From Pseudomonas pohangensis (GTDB lineage: Bacteria > Pseudomonadota > Gammaproteobacteria > Pseudomonadales > Pseudomonadaceae), in the NCBI RefSeq assembly GCF_900105995.1, contig NZ_LT629785.1:372001-436000 (forward strand): a stretch of 64,000 bases of DNA. The letters run 5' to 3'. The position numbers and the translations under genes were made by a program. The notes beneath the pieces are model-generated. The model was not told where the DNA came from, did not search any database, and saw only the letters and a program-made list of their open reading frames with translations. Below are positions 23,604-31,486 of the stretch, piece by piece. Numbering within the stretch: the stretch's first letter is position 1; every line of letters starts with the position of its first letter.

Positions 23604-24767
23604 ATGCCGATCAATGTTGAAGATTATTACCCGCGCGCCACCTTCGATAAGATGAAGGCGTTTGCCGATCAGAAAGAAACCCCGTTTGTGGTCATCGATC
23701 GGCAGATCATCAGCCAGGCTTACGACGACCTGCACGCGGGCTTTCCATTCGCCAAGGTGTACTACGCAGTCAAGGCCAACCCTGCGGTGGAGATCATCGA
23801 CCTGCTCAAGGACAAGGGCTCGAATTTCGATATCGCCTCGATCTACGAGCTGGACAAGGTGATGGGCCGCGGCGTTGGCCCGGAGCGCATCAGCTACGGC
23901 AATACCATCAAGAAAGCCCGCGATGTGCGCTATTTCTTTGAAAAGGGCGTACGCCTGTTTGCCACCGACTCCGAAGCGGATCTGCGCAATATCGCCAAGG
24001 CCGCACCGGGCTCGAAAGTCTATGTGCGCATCCTCACCGAAGGCTCGACCTCCGCCGACTGGCCGCTGTCGCGCAAGTTCGGCTGCAACCTGGACATGGC
24101 CCTGGATCTGCTGATCCTTGCCAAGCAGCTGGGACTGGTGCCTTACGGCTTGTCGTTCCATGTCGGCTCGCAACAGCGCGACATCGACGTGTGGGATGCC
24201 GCCATCGCCAAGGTCAAGGTGATCTTCGAACGGCTCAAGGAAGAAGACGGCATCGAGCTGAAGATGATCAACCTCGGCGGCGGTTTTCCGGCCAACTACA
24301 TCACCCGTACCAACAGCCTGGAAACCTATGCCGAGGAAATCATCCGTTTCCTCAAGGAAGACTTCGGTGACGAGCTGCCGGAAATCATCCTTGAGCCGGG
24401 TCGTTCACTGATTGCCAATGCCGGCATGCTGGTCAGCGAAGTGGTACTGATCTCGCGCAAGTCGCGCACTGCCGTGGAACGCTGGGTGTACATCGATGTC
24501 GGCCTGTTTGGCGGGCTGATCGAAACCCTGGGCGAGGCGATCAAGTTTCCGATCTGGACCGAGAAAAAAGGCGAGATGGAGGAAGTGGTGATTGCCGGTC
24601 CGACCTGTGACAGCGCGGACATCATGTACGAGAATCACAAGTACTGCCTGCCGCTGAACCTGTCCAGCGGCGATCGTCTGTACTGGCTGTCCACCGGCGC
24701 CTACACCACCAGTTACAGTGCGGTGGAGTTCAACGGTTTTCCGCCGCTGAAGGCTTACTACCTGTAA
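23604..24767 (+). CDS. speC: Ornithine decarboxylase (alanine-racemase fold)
   Basis: A 387-aa PLP enzyme that converts ornithine to putrescine, the direct route to polyamines. The ATG at 23604 follows ACAGGAG and gives MPINVEDYYP; an upstream in-frame start is weaker. Fold III features are visible: the PLP lysine in KVYYAVKANP (about residue 54), the substrate and PLP region GLSFHVGSQQRD, the glycine loop NLGGGFPANY, EPGRSLIAN, and the active-site cysteine in GPTCDSADIMYENH. The length equals that of pseudomonad SpeC. Related lysine/ornithine decarboxylases have the same motifs, so dual specificity is possible. It is monocistronic, preceded by a long leader and followed by a hairpin. Confidence 0.93.
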   Translation: MPINVEDYYPRATFDKMKAFADQKETPFVVIDRQIISQAYDDLHAGFPFAKVYYAVKANPAVEIIDLLKDKGSNFDIASIYELDKVMGRGVGPERISYGNTIKKARDVRYFFEKGVRLFATDSEADLRNIAKAAPGSKVYVRILTEGSTSADWPLSRKFGCNLDMALDLLILAKQLGLVPYGLSFHVGSQQRDIDVWDAAIAKVKVIFERLKEEDGIELKMINLGGGFPANYITRTNSLETYAEEIIRFLKEDFGDELPEIILEPGRSLIANAGMLVSEVVLISRKSRTAVERWVYIDVGLFGGLIETLGEAIKFPIWTEKKGEMEEVVIAGPTCDSADIMYENHKYCLPLNLSSGDRLYWLSTGAYTTSYSAVEFNGFPPLKAYYL

Positions 24768-24785
24768 ACCGGCGCGTCTTGCCAG

Positions 24786-24819
24786 CAAGGCCCCGCTACC
24801 TGCGGGGCCTTGACGTTTC
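24786..24819 (+). terminator. Hairpin after speC
   Basis: A perfect 11-bp stem CAAGGCCCCGC/GCGGGGCCTTG (24786-24796 with 24802-24812) lies 18 bases after the speC stop. Only ACGTTTCC follows, so it lacks a proper T run and may terminate weakly or mark the mRNA end. Confidence 0.6.
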
Positions 24820-24915
24820 CGGGCCTGGCCTTTTGCCAGCGGCACGGCAAGGCGCGGTCGGGCATATCTGCTCGCAGGGCTTTCGACTCCTGGCTGCAGG
24901 CTCTAAGCTGAACCT

Positions 24916-25662
24916 ATGAACAGATCAATTCTTCTCAATTGCGACATGGGCGAAAGTTTCGGTGCCTGGCAGATGGGTGACGATAGCCGGGTCATGCCGC
25001 TGATCGATCAGGCCAATCTGGCCTGCGGTTTTCATGCGGGTGATCCGCTGACCATGCAACGTACTGTGGCTCTGGCACTGCAGCATGGCGTGCAGATCGG
25101 CGCTCATCCGGCTTATCCCGACTTGCAGGGCTTTGGCCGGCGTCATCTGCGCTGTTCGGCGGAAGAAGTTGAAGCGCTGCTGCTGTATCAGCTGGGGGCG
25201 CTGGATGCTTTCTGCCGGGCTGCCGGTAGTCAGCTGGCCTATGTCAAACCGCACGGTGCGCTGTACCACGATCTGCTCGGCGATGACCGCTTGCTGACGG
25301 CGGCGCTGAGTGCCTGTGCGCGCTTTCGCCGGGGTCTGCCGTTGATGGTGCTGGCACAGGTCGACAATGCCCGCGCACAGCAACTGGCGGATGCCGTAGG
25401 GGTGCCGTTGCTGTTCGAAGCGTTTGCCGATCGGGCCTACCAGCCGGATGGTCGTCTGCTGCCACGCAGCCAGGCGTCTGCCGTGCATGCCGGGGAGGAA
25501 CAGACCATTGCCCAGGGGCTGGCCATCGCTCGCGGCGAGCCGTTTGCCGATTGCAATGGCCAGGCCTTGCAATTGACGGCTGACAGCCTCTGCGTACATG
25601 GCGACAACCCGCAAGCACTGGCCGTGTTGCGGCGCTTGCGGGCATTGCTGGACTGCACATGA
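24916..25662 (+). CDS. pxpA: 5-oxoprolinase subunit PxpA (LamB/YcsF family)
   Basis: A 248-aa cytosolic protein with the family start ILLNCDMGESFGAW and the motifs LACGFHAGDP, VQIGAHPAYPD, YVKPHGALYHD, FADRAY and CVHGDNPQA. PxpA, with PxpB and PxpC, hydrolyses 5-oxoproline to glutamate using ATP and so repairs a metabolite that forms spontaneously from glutamine and glutamate. The three genes are adjacent with 4-base overlaps, in the order A-B-C, so they form an operon. Frames and lengths are normal. Confidence 0.96.
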   Translation: MNRSILLNCDMGESFGAWQMGDDSRVMPLIDQANLACGFHAGDPLTMQRTVALALQHGVQIGAHPAYPDLQGFGRRHLRCSAEEVEALLLYQLGALDAFCRAAGSQLAYVKPHGALYHDLLGDDRLLTAALSACARFRRGLPLMVLAQVDNARAQQLADAVGVPLLFEAFADRAYQPDGRLLPRSQASAVHAGEEQTIAQGLAIARGEPFADCNGQALQLTADSLCVHGDNPQALAVLRRLRALLDCT

Positions 25663-26336
25663 TCCGTCTCGAGCCGGCCGGTGCCGAGGCGCTGCTGCTG
25701 GTATTGGCAGAGCAGCCGGACGCCGATCTGCCGCAACGTATCAACCGGCTGGCGGCGCGCATCCGGCAGGTGCTGGGGCCGGCAGTGATCGATCTGGTGC
25801 CGTCCTGGACCACTTTGCTGGTGCACTACGATGTGCTGAAAATCAACCATGCCCGGCTGCTCGAACGTCTGGAGCCGGTTCTCGAAAACTGGCTGGATCA
25901 GCCGCTGGCCGAACAGGCCGGTAGCTGTTTCGAGCTGCCGGTGTGGTACGCCGGCGAGGATCTGGCTGCTGTAGCCCAGGCCTGCGGGCTGGGTATCGAC
26001 GAGGTGATCGAGCGGCATAGCGTTGCGGAGTACCGGGTCGGCGCGATCGGCTTTGCGCCGGGATTTGCCTATATGCGTGAGCTGGATGCGCAACTGGCGT
26101 TACCACGTCGCAGCACTCCACGGATCCTGGTGCCGCAGGGCAGTGTGGCGATTGCCGAACGGCAGACGGCTGTCTACCCGCAAGCATCGCCGGGTGGCTG
26201 GCATCTGCTCGGGCGCTGTCCGTGGCGACTGTTTGATCTGCAGGCAGAGTTGCCCTGCCTGCTCGGCATCGGCGACCGGGTGCGCTTTGTGCCGGTTGAC
26301 CATGCCACCTATCTGGCGGAGGGCGGCCAGCCATGA
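25659..26336 (+). CDS. pxpB: 5-oxoprolinase subunit PxpB (KipI-like)
   Basis: A 225-aa member of the carboxyltransferase subdomain C/D family (allophanate hydrolase subunit 1). Family motifs include the N-terminal EPAGAEALLLVL, PSWTTLLVHYD, LPVWYAGEDLAAVA, GFAPGFAYM and the RSTPRILVPQGSVAIAERQT region, which ends with YPQASPGGWHLLGR. It is the partner of PxpC in the ATP-dependent 5-oxoprolinase. Bacillus KipI, a relative, inhibits a sporulation kinase, but the operon context here points to the enzyme. It overlaps pxpA by ATGA and pxpC by ATGA. Confidence 0.95.
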   Translation: MIRLEPAGAEALLLVLAEQPDADLPQRINRLAARIRQVLGPAVIDLVPSWTTLLVHYDVLKINHARLLERLEPVLENWLDQPLAEQAGSCFELPVWYAGEDLAAVAQACGLGIDEVIERHSVAEYRVGAIGFAPGFAYMRELDAQLALPRRSTPRILVPQGSVAIAERQTAVYPQASPGGWHLLGRCPWRLFDLQAELPCLLGIGDRVRFVPVDHATYLAEGGQP

Positions 26337-27265
26337 ACGGCTTCGAGGTGCTGCAGCCGGGGCCTTTGACGCTGTTGCAGGATGCCGGGCGCCCGCATGT
26401 ACAGCACCTGGGCGTCTCGCCAAGCGGTCCGGTGGACATGCATGCTGCGGCCTGGGCCAACCGCCTGCTGGGCAATCGCTGGGGCACGCCCCTGCTGGAA
26501 GTAGCACTGGGCGGGCTGAGTCTGCACTGTCATGTCGATACCCGGGTGGCGCTGTGTGGTGCAGACCTGCCGATCAGTCTCGATGAATTGCCGCAGCCGA
26601 ACTGGTCGTGCTTTGCCGTACGTGCCGGGCAGCGCCTGCAGCTGGGCTATGCGCGCAGTGGTCAGCGTGCCTATCTGGCGGTGAGCGGCGGCTTTGTCGC
26701 CAGTGCACAACTGGGCAGTGTGGCTACCCAGCAGCGCGAGGGCATCGGTGGCTTGCGCGGTGACGGCAGCCCGTTGCAGGCGGGCGATCTGCTGTCCTGC
26801 GCCGGGCAACTGCCAGGGCGGATGCACAGCGTGCCGGCAGTCTTTCAGCCGGATTACCAGCTGGAGCCCGAGCTGCGGTTTATCAGCGGCGGGGATGCGC
26901 TGAACTTTGGCGAACATGAACTCAATGCCTTTTTCGCGCGTGCCTGGCGGGTCAGCCCGCAGTCCGACCGTATGGGCGCGCGATTGCTCGGCGAACCGTT
27001 GCAGCTGCCCGCGCTACCGGCAGCACGCGAGTGGTCGCAGGGCGTCAGTAACGGCACGGTACAGGTACCGCCGGATGGCCTGCCCATCGTGCTGCTGGCC
27101 GACCGGCAGAGCATGGGCGGTTATCCGTTGCTGGGCTGGGTGCATCCGCTGGATCTCGGCCGGCTGGCCCAGTGCCCGGCTCACCATGGGGTACGTTTCA
27201 CGCCGGTGACCCTGGGCAAGGCGCAGGCCGACTTGCGGCGGTTCTACCGCTTTTTTGGCCGCTGA
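26333..27265 (+). CDS. pxpC: 5-oxoprolinase subunit PxpC (KipA-like, carboxyltransferase domain)
   Basis: A 310-aa protein of the allophanate hydrolase subunit 2 family, often listed as biotin-dependent carboxyltransferase. It starts FEVLQPGPLTLLQDAGR, followed by GVSPSGPVDMHAAAWANRLLGN, YLAVSGGF, SDRMGARLLG and the C-terminal QSMGGYPLLGWVHPLDLGRLAQ and GVRFTPVTL. With PxpA and PxpB it completes the 5-oxoprolinase. It is the last gene of the operon, with about 110 bases to the next gene. Confidence 0.95.
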   Translation: MNGFEVLQPGPLTLLQDAGRPHVQHLGVSPSGPVDMHAAAWANRLLGNRWGTPLLEVALGGLSLHCHVDTRVALCGADLPISLDELPQPNWSCFAVRAGQRLQLGYARSGQRAYLAVSGGFVASAQLGSVATQQREGIGGLRGDGSPLQAGDLLSCAGQLPGRMHSVPAVFQPDYQLEPELRFISGGDALNFGEHELNAFFARAWRVSPQSDRMGARLLGEPLQLPALPAAREWSQGVSNGTVQVPPDGLPIVLLADRQSMGGYPLLGWVHPLDLGRLAQCPAHHGVRFTPVTLGKAQADLRRFYRFFGR

Positions 27266-27376
27266 GGGGCAGTGGGCGTCTGTCATCGCGCCGGAGCGGC
27301 GGTGACGGACGACTCGGCGGGCGCGGTTTTTTGTTACTGTCCCCGGTGAGAATGGCAACTGCAAGGCTTCTGGCAC

Positions 27377-28144
27377 ATGAGCATTGCTGAGACTGATCAG
27401 GCCCGGTTGCATCTGTCGGTGACGCTGCGGCGGGCACTATGCCTGCTGTCGGTGTTGCTGGGCCTTGGGCTGGGCGGCTGCAGCAGCAATCAGTCGCACA
27501 GCTCGATTGTCAGTAATCAGAGCGAACCGGCTCCCGATGAGCTGTTCCAGACCCAGGCCGACCGCATTGCCACCATCAGCATGCGCAACAACCTGAATAC
27601 GCTCTATCTGCTGATGAGCAAGTTGTACAAGCGCAACCCGCGCGAGTGGCGCAAGACCACTGCGCCGAACCGTCTGGTTGCCGAGCAGCGCATCCAGTGG
27701 GCCATTGAACATCAGCAAACGCTGCCGGGGCTCGGCGGGAGAAGGAATGTGGTTGCTCTGGCCTACACCCTGAGTCCGGAATACCGCGGCGACCGCGTTG
27801 GCGCCTTCATCTTCTCGCTGGGCAGCATGCTGATCACTGCCCACGGCGGGCGGACCCGTTTCTACATGACCGATACGCTGGATCCGCAATATATCCACAA
27901 TGCCGCGCGCAACATGGAAAAGGCGTCCTGGATGCTGGCCAATCGCAAGGATGCGCAAGGCCAGCCCTGGCTGCTATCCAATGAAATCAGCGAGCATGGC
28001 AGCAACCTGAGTTATGCCGTGCAGTTCGGCAAAATAGTCGCCCGCCTTGATCTGCTCACCGATGTGCTGGATGAAAGTACGCGGCGCATGGGCGTGGGCT
28101 ATGCCCAGAGCCTGCTGTTCATGAACTTCCTGCCGGTGCAGTAA
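27377..28144 (+). CDS. Predicted lipoprotein of unknown function
   Basis: A 255-aa protein with a long basic N terminus, a hydrophobic stretch and the lipobox LGGC (Cys35). The residues after Cys are SSN, so outer-membrane sorting is likely. AAGG lies 9 bases before the ATG; a GTG at 27420 would give a shorter, more usual signal peptide. The mature domain (LFQTQADRIATISMRNNLNTLYLLMSKLYKR... GDRVGAFIFSLGSMLITAHGG) is conserved among pseudomonads, but I know no function or domain for it. It stands alone between pxpC and the convergent SIMPL gene. Confidence 0.75.
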   Translation: MSIAETDQARLHLSVTLRRALCLLSVLLGLGLGGCSSNQSHSSIVSNQSEPAPDELFQTQADRIATISMRNNLNTLYLLMSKLYKRNPREWRKTTAPNRLVAEQRIQWAIEHQQTLPGLGGRRNVVALAYTLSPEYRGDRVGAFIFSLGSMLITAHGGRTRFYMTDTLDPQYIHNAARNMEKASWMLANRKDAQGQPWLLSNEISEHGSNLSYAVQFGKIVARLDLLTDVLDESTRRMGVGYAQSLLFMNFLPVQ

Positions 28145-28176
28145 GCTCCAGCCGGACTACAGCTTGCAGCCCGCCT

Positions 28177-28201
28177 GTGAGGAGCCAGTGTTTGGCGCGA
28201 T
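28177..28201 (+). repeat. Degenerate REP-like unit
   Basis: GTGAGGAGCCAGTGTTTGGC... resembles the REP unit flanking the RAYT gene (AGGAGCCAG, then TGGCG and AT), with changes in the central arm. It sits alone between two convergent genes, a typical place for REPs. Confidence 0.4.
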
Positions 28202-28227
28202 GTTCACCCTGGATGCGTGCCGAAGCC

Positions 28228-28944
28228 TTAGGGCATCAATACCTCGATCACCCCGTCGGCGCTGACGCTCACCTCGCTGCTACCGGCTTCGATTTCCTGC
28301 GCCGGCGCCGCATCGGACATCATCGCCATACCCTTCATGGCTTCCATGCGCATTGGCATCGGTGGGCGGAAGCCGCCGCTGTTGAGGTTCAGGCTGACCA
28401 GGCGAAAGCCGGTGCCGCCCATGGCCTGACTGATCAGGCTGGCGCGGGCATTGAAGGCCTGGATGGCGTCCTTGTACAGGGCGTCTTCGGCTTGCTGGCG
28501 GGAGGCTTTGGCAATGCTGAAGCTCATGCCGCCCATCTGCAGTGTGCCCAGCAGGTCGGCAGTCAGTTGCGAGAGGGCGGCAAAGTCACTGCTTTCCAGA
28601 CGCAGGTCGGCGCGTTCGCGCCAGCCGGTGATCTTCTGCCGCTTGTTGTCGTAGACCGGATAACTGTTGCGGCTGCCCAGGCTGACCCTGACCGCCTTGA
28701 CCTCGCGTGCCCTGGTTACGGCAGCGTTCATGGTTTCGCTGATCTGGCGCGCCAGGCGGGCAGGGTCACTGTCCTGTGCCTCGCTGAACAGGCTGACCTG
28801 CATCTCGTCATGGGCAATGCTCTGGCTGGCCTCGGCGCGCAAGGCGACCTGGTTGTACTGCGGCTGTCCGGCCAGCGCCGGGTAACTGAGCAGCATGCTG
28901 GCCATCAGCGCCAGAGCTGCACCAAAACGAATGCTGTGGGTCAT
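28228..28944 (-). CDS. SIMPL (DUF541) domain periplasmic protein
   Basis: A 238-aa protein with a clear signal peptide (MTHSIRFGAALALMASMLL, cleavage after ALA) when read from the ATG at 28944, which has GAGGAA upstream. The mature part is one SIMPL/DUF541 domain: VALRAEASQSIAHDEMQVSL, an Arg-rich middle with DNKRQKITGWRERADLRLES, and a C-terminal VLMP end. Such proteins are periplasmic or surface-associated, and BP26 of Brucella is a known member that forms ring-like assemblies. The biochemical role is unknown. The gene is divergent from roxS. Confidence 0.88.
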   Translation of the reverse strand: MTHSIRFGAALALMASMLLSYPALAGQPQYNQVALRAEASQSIAHDEMQVSLFSEAQDSDPARLARQISETMNAAVTRAREVKAVRVSLGSRNSYPVYDNKRQKITGWRERADLRLESSDFAALSQLTADLLGTLQMGGMSFSIAKASRQQAEDALYKDAIQAFNARASLISQAMGGTGFRLVSLNLNSGGFRPPMPMRMEAMKGMAMMSDAAPAQEIEAGSSEVSVSADGVIEVLMP

Positions 28945-29156
28945 GGGGAATTCCTCGAGCAGAAGCAACATTGCCCGGACATCTGTCAGGGCTTCGGGGC
29001 TGCAGGCAGTTTGCCTGATTGGCAGCGGATAAGGGGGTCTGACCTGCTTGTGCCAAAAGGGTTCCTTCCGCGCCGGTCGGTCAGCTGCCCATGGCCTGCA
29101 CTGCAGCGGGTGGCGTGGCTTGGGTATACTCGCGGCGGAGTTTACCCGGAGTCAGC

Positions 29157-30431
29157 ATGAACACCCCTGTGCAGTTGTTGTCCGCCAGCCGGCAGAATCT
29201 CTGGCGCCTGATCCTGATCCGTTTGCTGGTACTGGCTGCACAGTCGGCGGCGCTGGGCTTTGCCTATCTGTCCGACCTGTTGCCGCTGCCCTGGTTGCCG
29301 CTGGCGATCACCCTTGGCGTGTCGCTGGCCATATGCCTGCTGACGGCCCTGCGCATGCGCGCCCCATGGCCGGTGACAGAGCTTGAATACGCGGTCCAGC
29401 TGGGCTGTGACCTGCTGATTCACAGTGTTCTGCTGTATTTTTCCGGCGGCTCGACCAATCCGTTCGTGTCCTATTACCTGGTGCCGTTGACCATTGCTGC
29501 AGCCACTCTGCCATGGGTCTACTCCATGCTGCTCAGCGGTCTGGCGTTGAGCGGTTATACGGCACTGCTGATCTGGTACCACCCCCTGCACCTGCTTGGC
29601 ATGCATCAGGAAGCCACCCTGATCAGCCTGCACCTGTTCGGCATGTGGCTCAACTTTGCCCTGTCGGCCGCCTTCATCACCTTTTTTGTGGTGAAAATGG
29701 CGGCGGCGCTGCGTCTGCAGGATCAGCTGCGCGCGCAGCGGCATGAGGAGAGCATGCGTGACCAGCAGTTGTTGGCCGTGGCAACCCAGGCCGCCGGTGC
29801 GGCCCATGAACTGGGGACGCCGCTGGCAACCATCAGTGTGCTGCTCAAGGAATTGCGCCGCGAGCATGCCAGCCAGCCAGCCTTGCAGGATGATCTGGCC
29901 TTGCTGCAGGAGCAGGTCAAGCTGTGCAAGGACACCCTGCAGCAACTGGTCCGGGCCGCAGAAGCGGACAGGCGGCAATCGGTGTCCGAACTGACAGCGC
30001 TTGAATGGCTGGAAACCAGCCTGAACCGCTGGCATCTGATGCGCCCGGAGGCCAGCTATCGTTACCGGATGGTCGGCCCGGGAGTGCCCCCGAGCATCAA
30101 GCCGCCGGCCGATCTGACCCAGGCCCTGCTCAATCTGCTGAACAATGCGGCCGATGCCTGCCCGGACAAGCTGGATATTCAGCTCGACTGGGACGCCCAG
30201 TGGCTGGTGCTGGGTATTCGCGACCATGGTGCCGGCGTGCCGCTGGCGATTGCCGAGCAGCTGGGCCGCCCGTTTATAACCAGCAAGGGCAAAGGCCGCG
30301 GTTTTGGCCTCGGCTTGTTTCTCACCCAGGCCAGTGTGGCCCGCGCCGGCGGCACGGTGAAGCTATACAATCTGGAACAGGGTGGCACGCTTACCGAAAT
30401 GAAGCTGCCACGGGCCTTTGGCCTGATTTGA
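29157..30431 (+). CDS. roxS: Redox sensor histidine kinase RoxS (RegB/PrrB family)
   Basis: A 424-aa inner-membrane kinase read from the ATG at 29157, with CGGAG upstream. It has six hydrophobic segments (residues about 15-180) that contain the RegB quinone-site heptapeptide GGSTNPF (SGGSTNPFVSYYLVPL). The H box is AAGAAHELGTPLATISVL, and a cysteine follows in EQVKLCKDTLQQL at the place of the redox-active Cys of RegB. The ATPase part shows LLNLLNNAADACPD (N box), IRDHGAGVP and GRGFGLGLFL. It senses the respiratory or redox state and controls terminal oxidases in pseudomonads. It is followed by its regulator after 19 bases. Confidence 0.95.
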   Translation: MNTPVQLLSASRQNLWRLILIRLLVLAAQSAALGFAYLSDLLPLPWLPLAITLGVSLAICLLTALRMRAPWPVTELEYAVQLGCDLLIHSVLLYFSGGSTNPFVSYYLVPLTIAAATLPWVYSMLLSGLALSGYTALLIWYHPLHLLGMHQEATLISLHLFGMWLNFALSAAFITFFVVKMAAALRLQDQLRAQRHEESMRDQQLLAVATQAAGAAHELGTPLATISVLLKELRREHASQPALQDDLALLQEQVKLCKDTLQQLVRAAEADRRQSVSELTALEWLETSLNRWHLMRPEASYRYRMVGPGVPPSIKPPADLTQALLNLLNNAADACPDKLDIQLDWDAQWLVLGIRDHGAGVPLAIAEQLGRPFITSKGKGRGFGLGLFLTQASVARAGGTVKLYNLEQGGTLTEMKLPRAFGLI

Positions 30432-30450
30432 ACAGGTATAGGGAGGATGA

Positions 30451-31011
30451 ATGAGCGAAGTACCCCTGCAGGACGATGAAGAGCAGCCACATCTGTTGCT
30501 GGTTGATGATGATCCGACCTTTACCCGGGTCATGGCGCGCGCCATGACCAGCCGGGGCCTGCGTGTCAGTGTGGCCAATTCTGCGGAAGAGGGTTTGCAG
30601 CTGGCGCGTGAAGACTTGCCCGACTATGCCGTGCTCGACCTGAAAATGCAGGGTGACTCCGGGCTGGTGCTGCTCCCTCGGCTGCTGGAGCTGGATGGCG
30701 AGATGCGTGTGCTGATTCTTACCGGCTATTCGAGCATCGCCACGGCGGTCGAGGCGATCAAGCGCGGTGCCTGCAATTACCTGTGCAAACCGGCCGATGC
30801 TGACGACGTGCTGACGGCCCTGTTATCGCAACATGCCGATCTGGACACACTGGTGCCGGAGAATCCGATGTCGGTCGACCGTCTGCAGTGGGAGCACATC
30901 CAGCGCGTGCTGGCAGAAAACGAGGGCAATATTTCGGCCACTGCGCGGGCCCTGGGCATGCACCGGCGCACCTTGCAGCGCAAGTTGCAAAAGCGGCCGG
31001 TCAGGCGCTGA
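30451..31011 (+). CDS. roxR: Response regulator RoxR (RegA/PrrA family)
   Basis: A 186-aa two-domain regulator. The receiver has the acidic pair LVDDD, the phospho-acceptor Asp in YAVLDLKMQGDSGL, the Thr/Ser in ILTGYSSIATAVEAIKRG and Lys in YLCKPADADD. A proline-poor linker leads to a Fis-type helix-turn-helix at the C terminus (NISATARALGMHRRTLQRKL), nearly invariant in RegA and PrrA. The pair roxSR forms an operon and likely controls respiratory genes such as cyanide-insensitive oxidase. GGGAGGATGA precedes and includes the start codon. Confidence 0.95.
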   Translation: MSEVPLQDDEEQPHLLLVDDDPTFTRVMARAMTSRGLRVSVANSAEEGLQLAREDLPDYAVLDLKMQGDSGLVLLPRLLELDGEMRVLILTGYSSIATAVEAIKRGACNYLCKPADADDVLTALLSQHADLDTLVPENPMSVDRLQWEHIQRVLAENEGNISATARALGMHRRTLQRKLQKRPVRR

Positions 31012-31095
31012 AACACATGGGGGCGCAGCCGGCAGGAGGCCAGGCATCCACAGGCCTTTGCCGCCAATCATCACCAGCGGGCAAAGGCTAAAGCG

Positions 31096-31476
31096 TCAGG
31101 CTTTTTTCTGCTGCTCGTCGATCACTTCCTGCGCCGCACGAAACGCGTCTATACATGCCGGCACCCCGGCATACACCGCGCAGTGCAGCAGGGTTTCACG
31201 AATTTCTTCCACCGTGCAGCCATTGTTCAGTGCGCCACGCACATGGCCTTTGAGCTCTTGCGGGCATTTCAGCGCCGTCAGCGCGGCCAGGGTAATCAGG
31301 CTGCGGGTTTTGCGTGGCAGGCCGTCGCGATTCCATACGCCGCCCCAGGCATGCTGGTTGACGAAGTCTTGCAGAGGCTGGGTGAATTCGGTGGCGTTGC
31401 CCAGCGCGCGGTCGACAAAGGCATCGCCCATCACTTCACGGCGTACTTGCAGGCCTTCAGGCTTGGTTGTGGACAT
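31096..31476 (-). CDS. Carboxymuconolactone decarboxylase family protein (PcaC-like)
   Basis: A 126-aa protein read from the ATG at 31476, with GAGGAG upstream. It belongs to the CMD/AhpD-like helical family. KCPQELKGHVRGALNNGCTVEEI and ETLLHCAVYAGVPACIDAF match 4-carboxymuconolactone decarboxylase (PcaC), including the His, Glu and Cys positions, and the length fits. No other protocatechuate genes are nearby, so degradation of aromatics is not shown by context. A peroxidase-like or general CMD role is the alternative. Its AhpD-type CxxC is absent. Confidence 0.82.
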   Translation of the reverse strand: MSTTKPEGLQVRREVMGDAFVDRALGNATEFTQPLQDFVNQHAWGGVWNRDGLPRKTRSLITLAALTALKCPQELKGHVRGALNNGCTVEEIRETLLHCAVYAGVPACIDAFRAAQEVIDEQQKKA

Positions 31477-31486
31477 GCGGTTCTCC

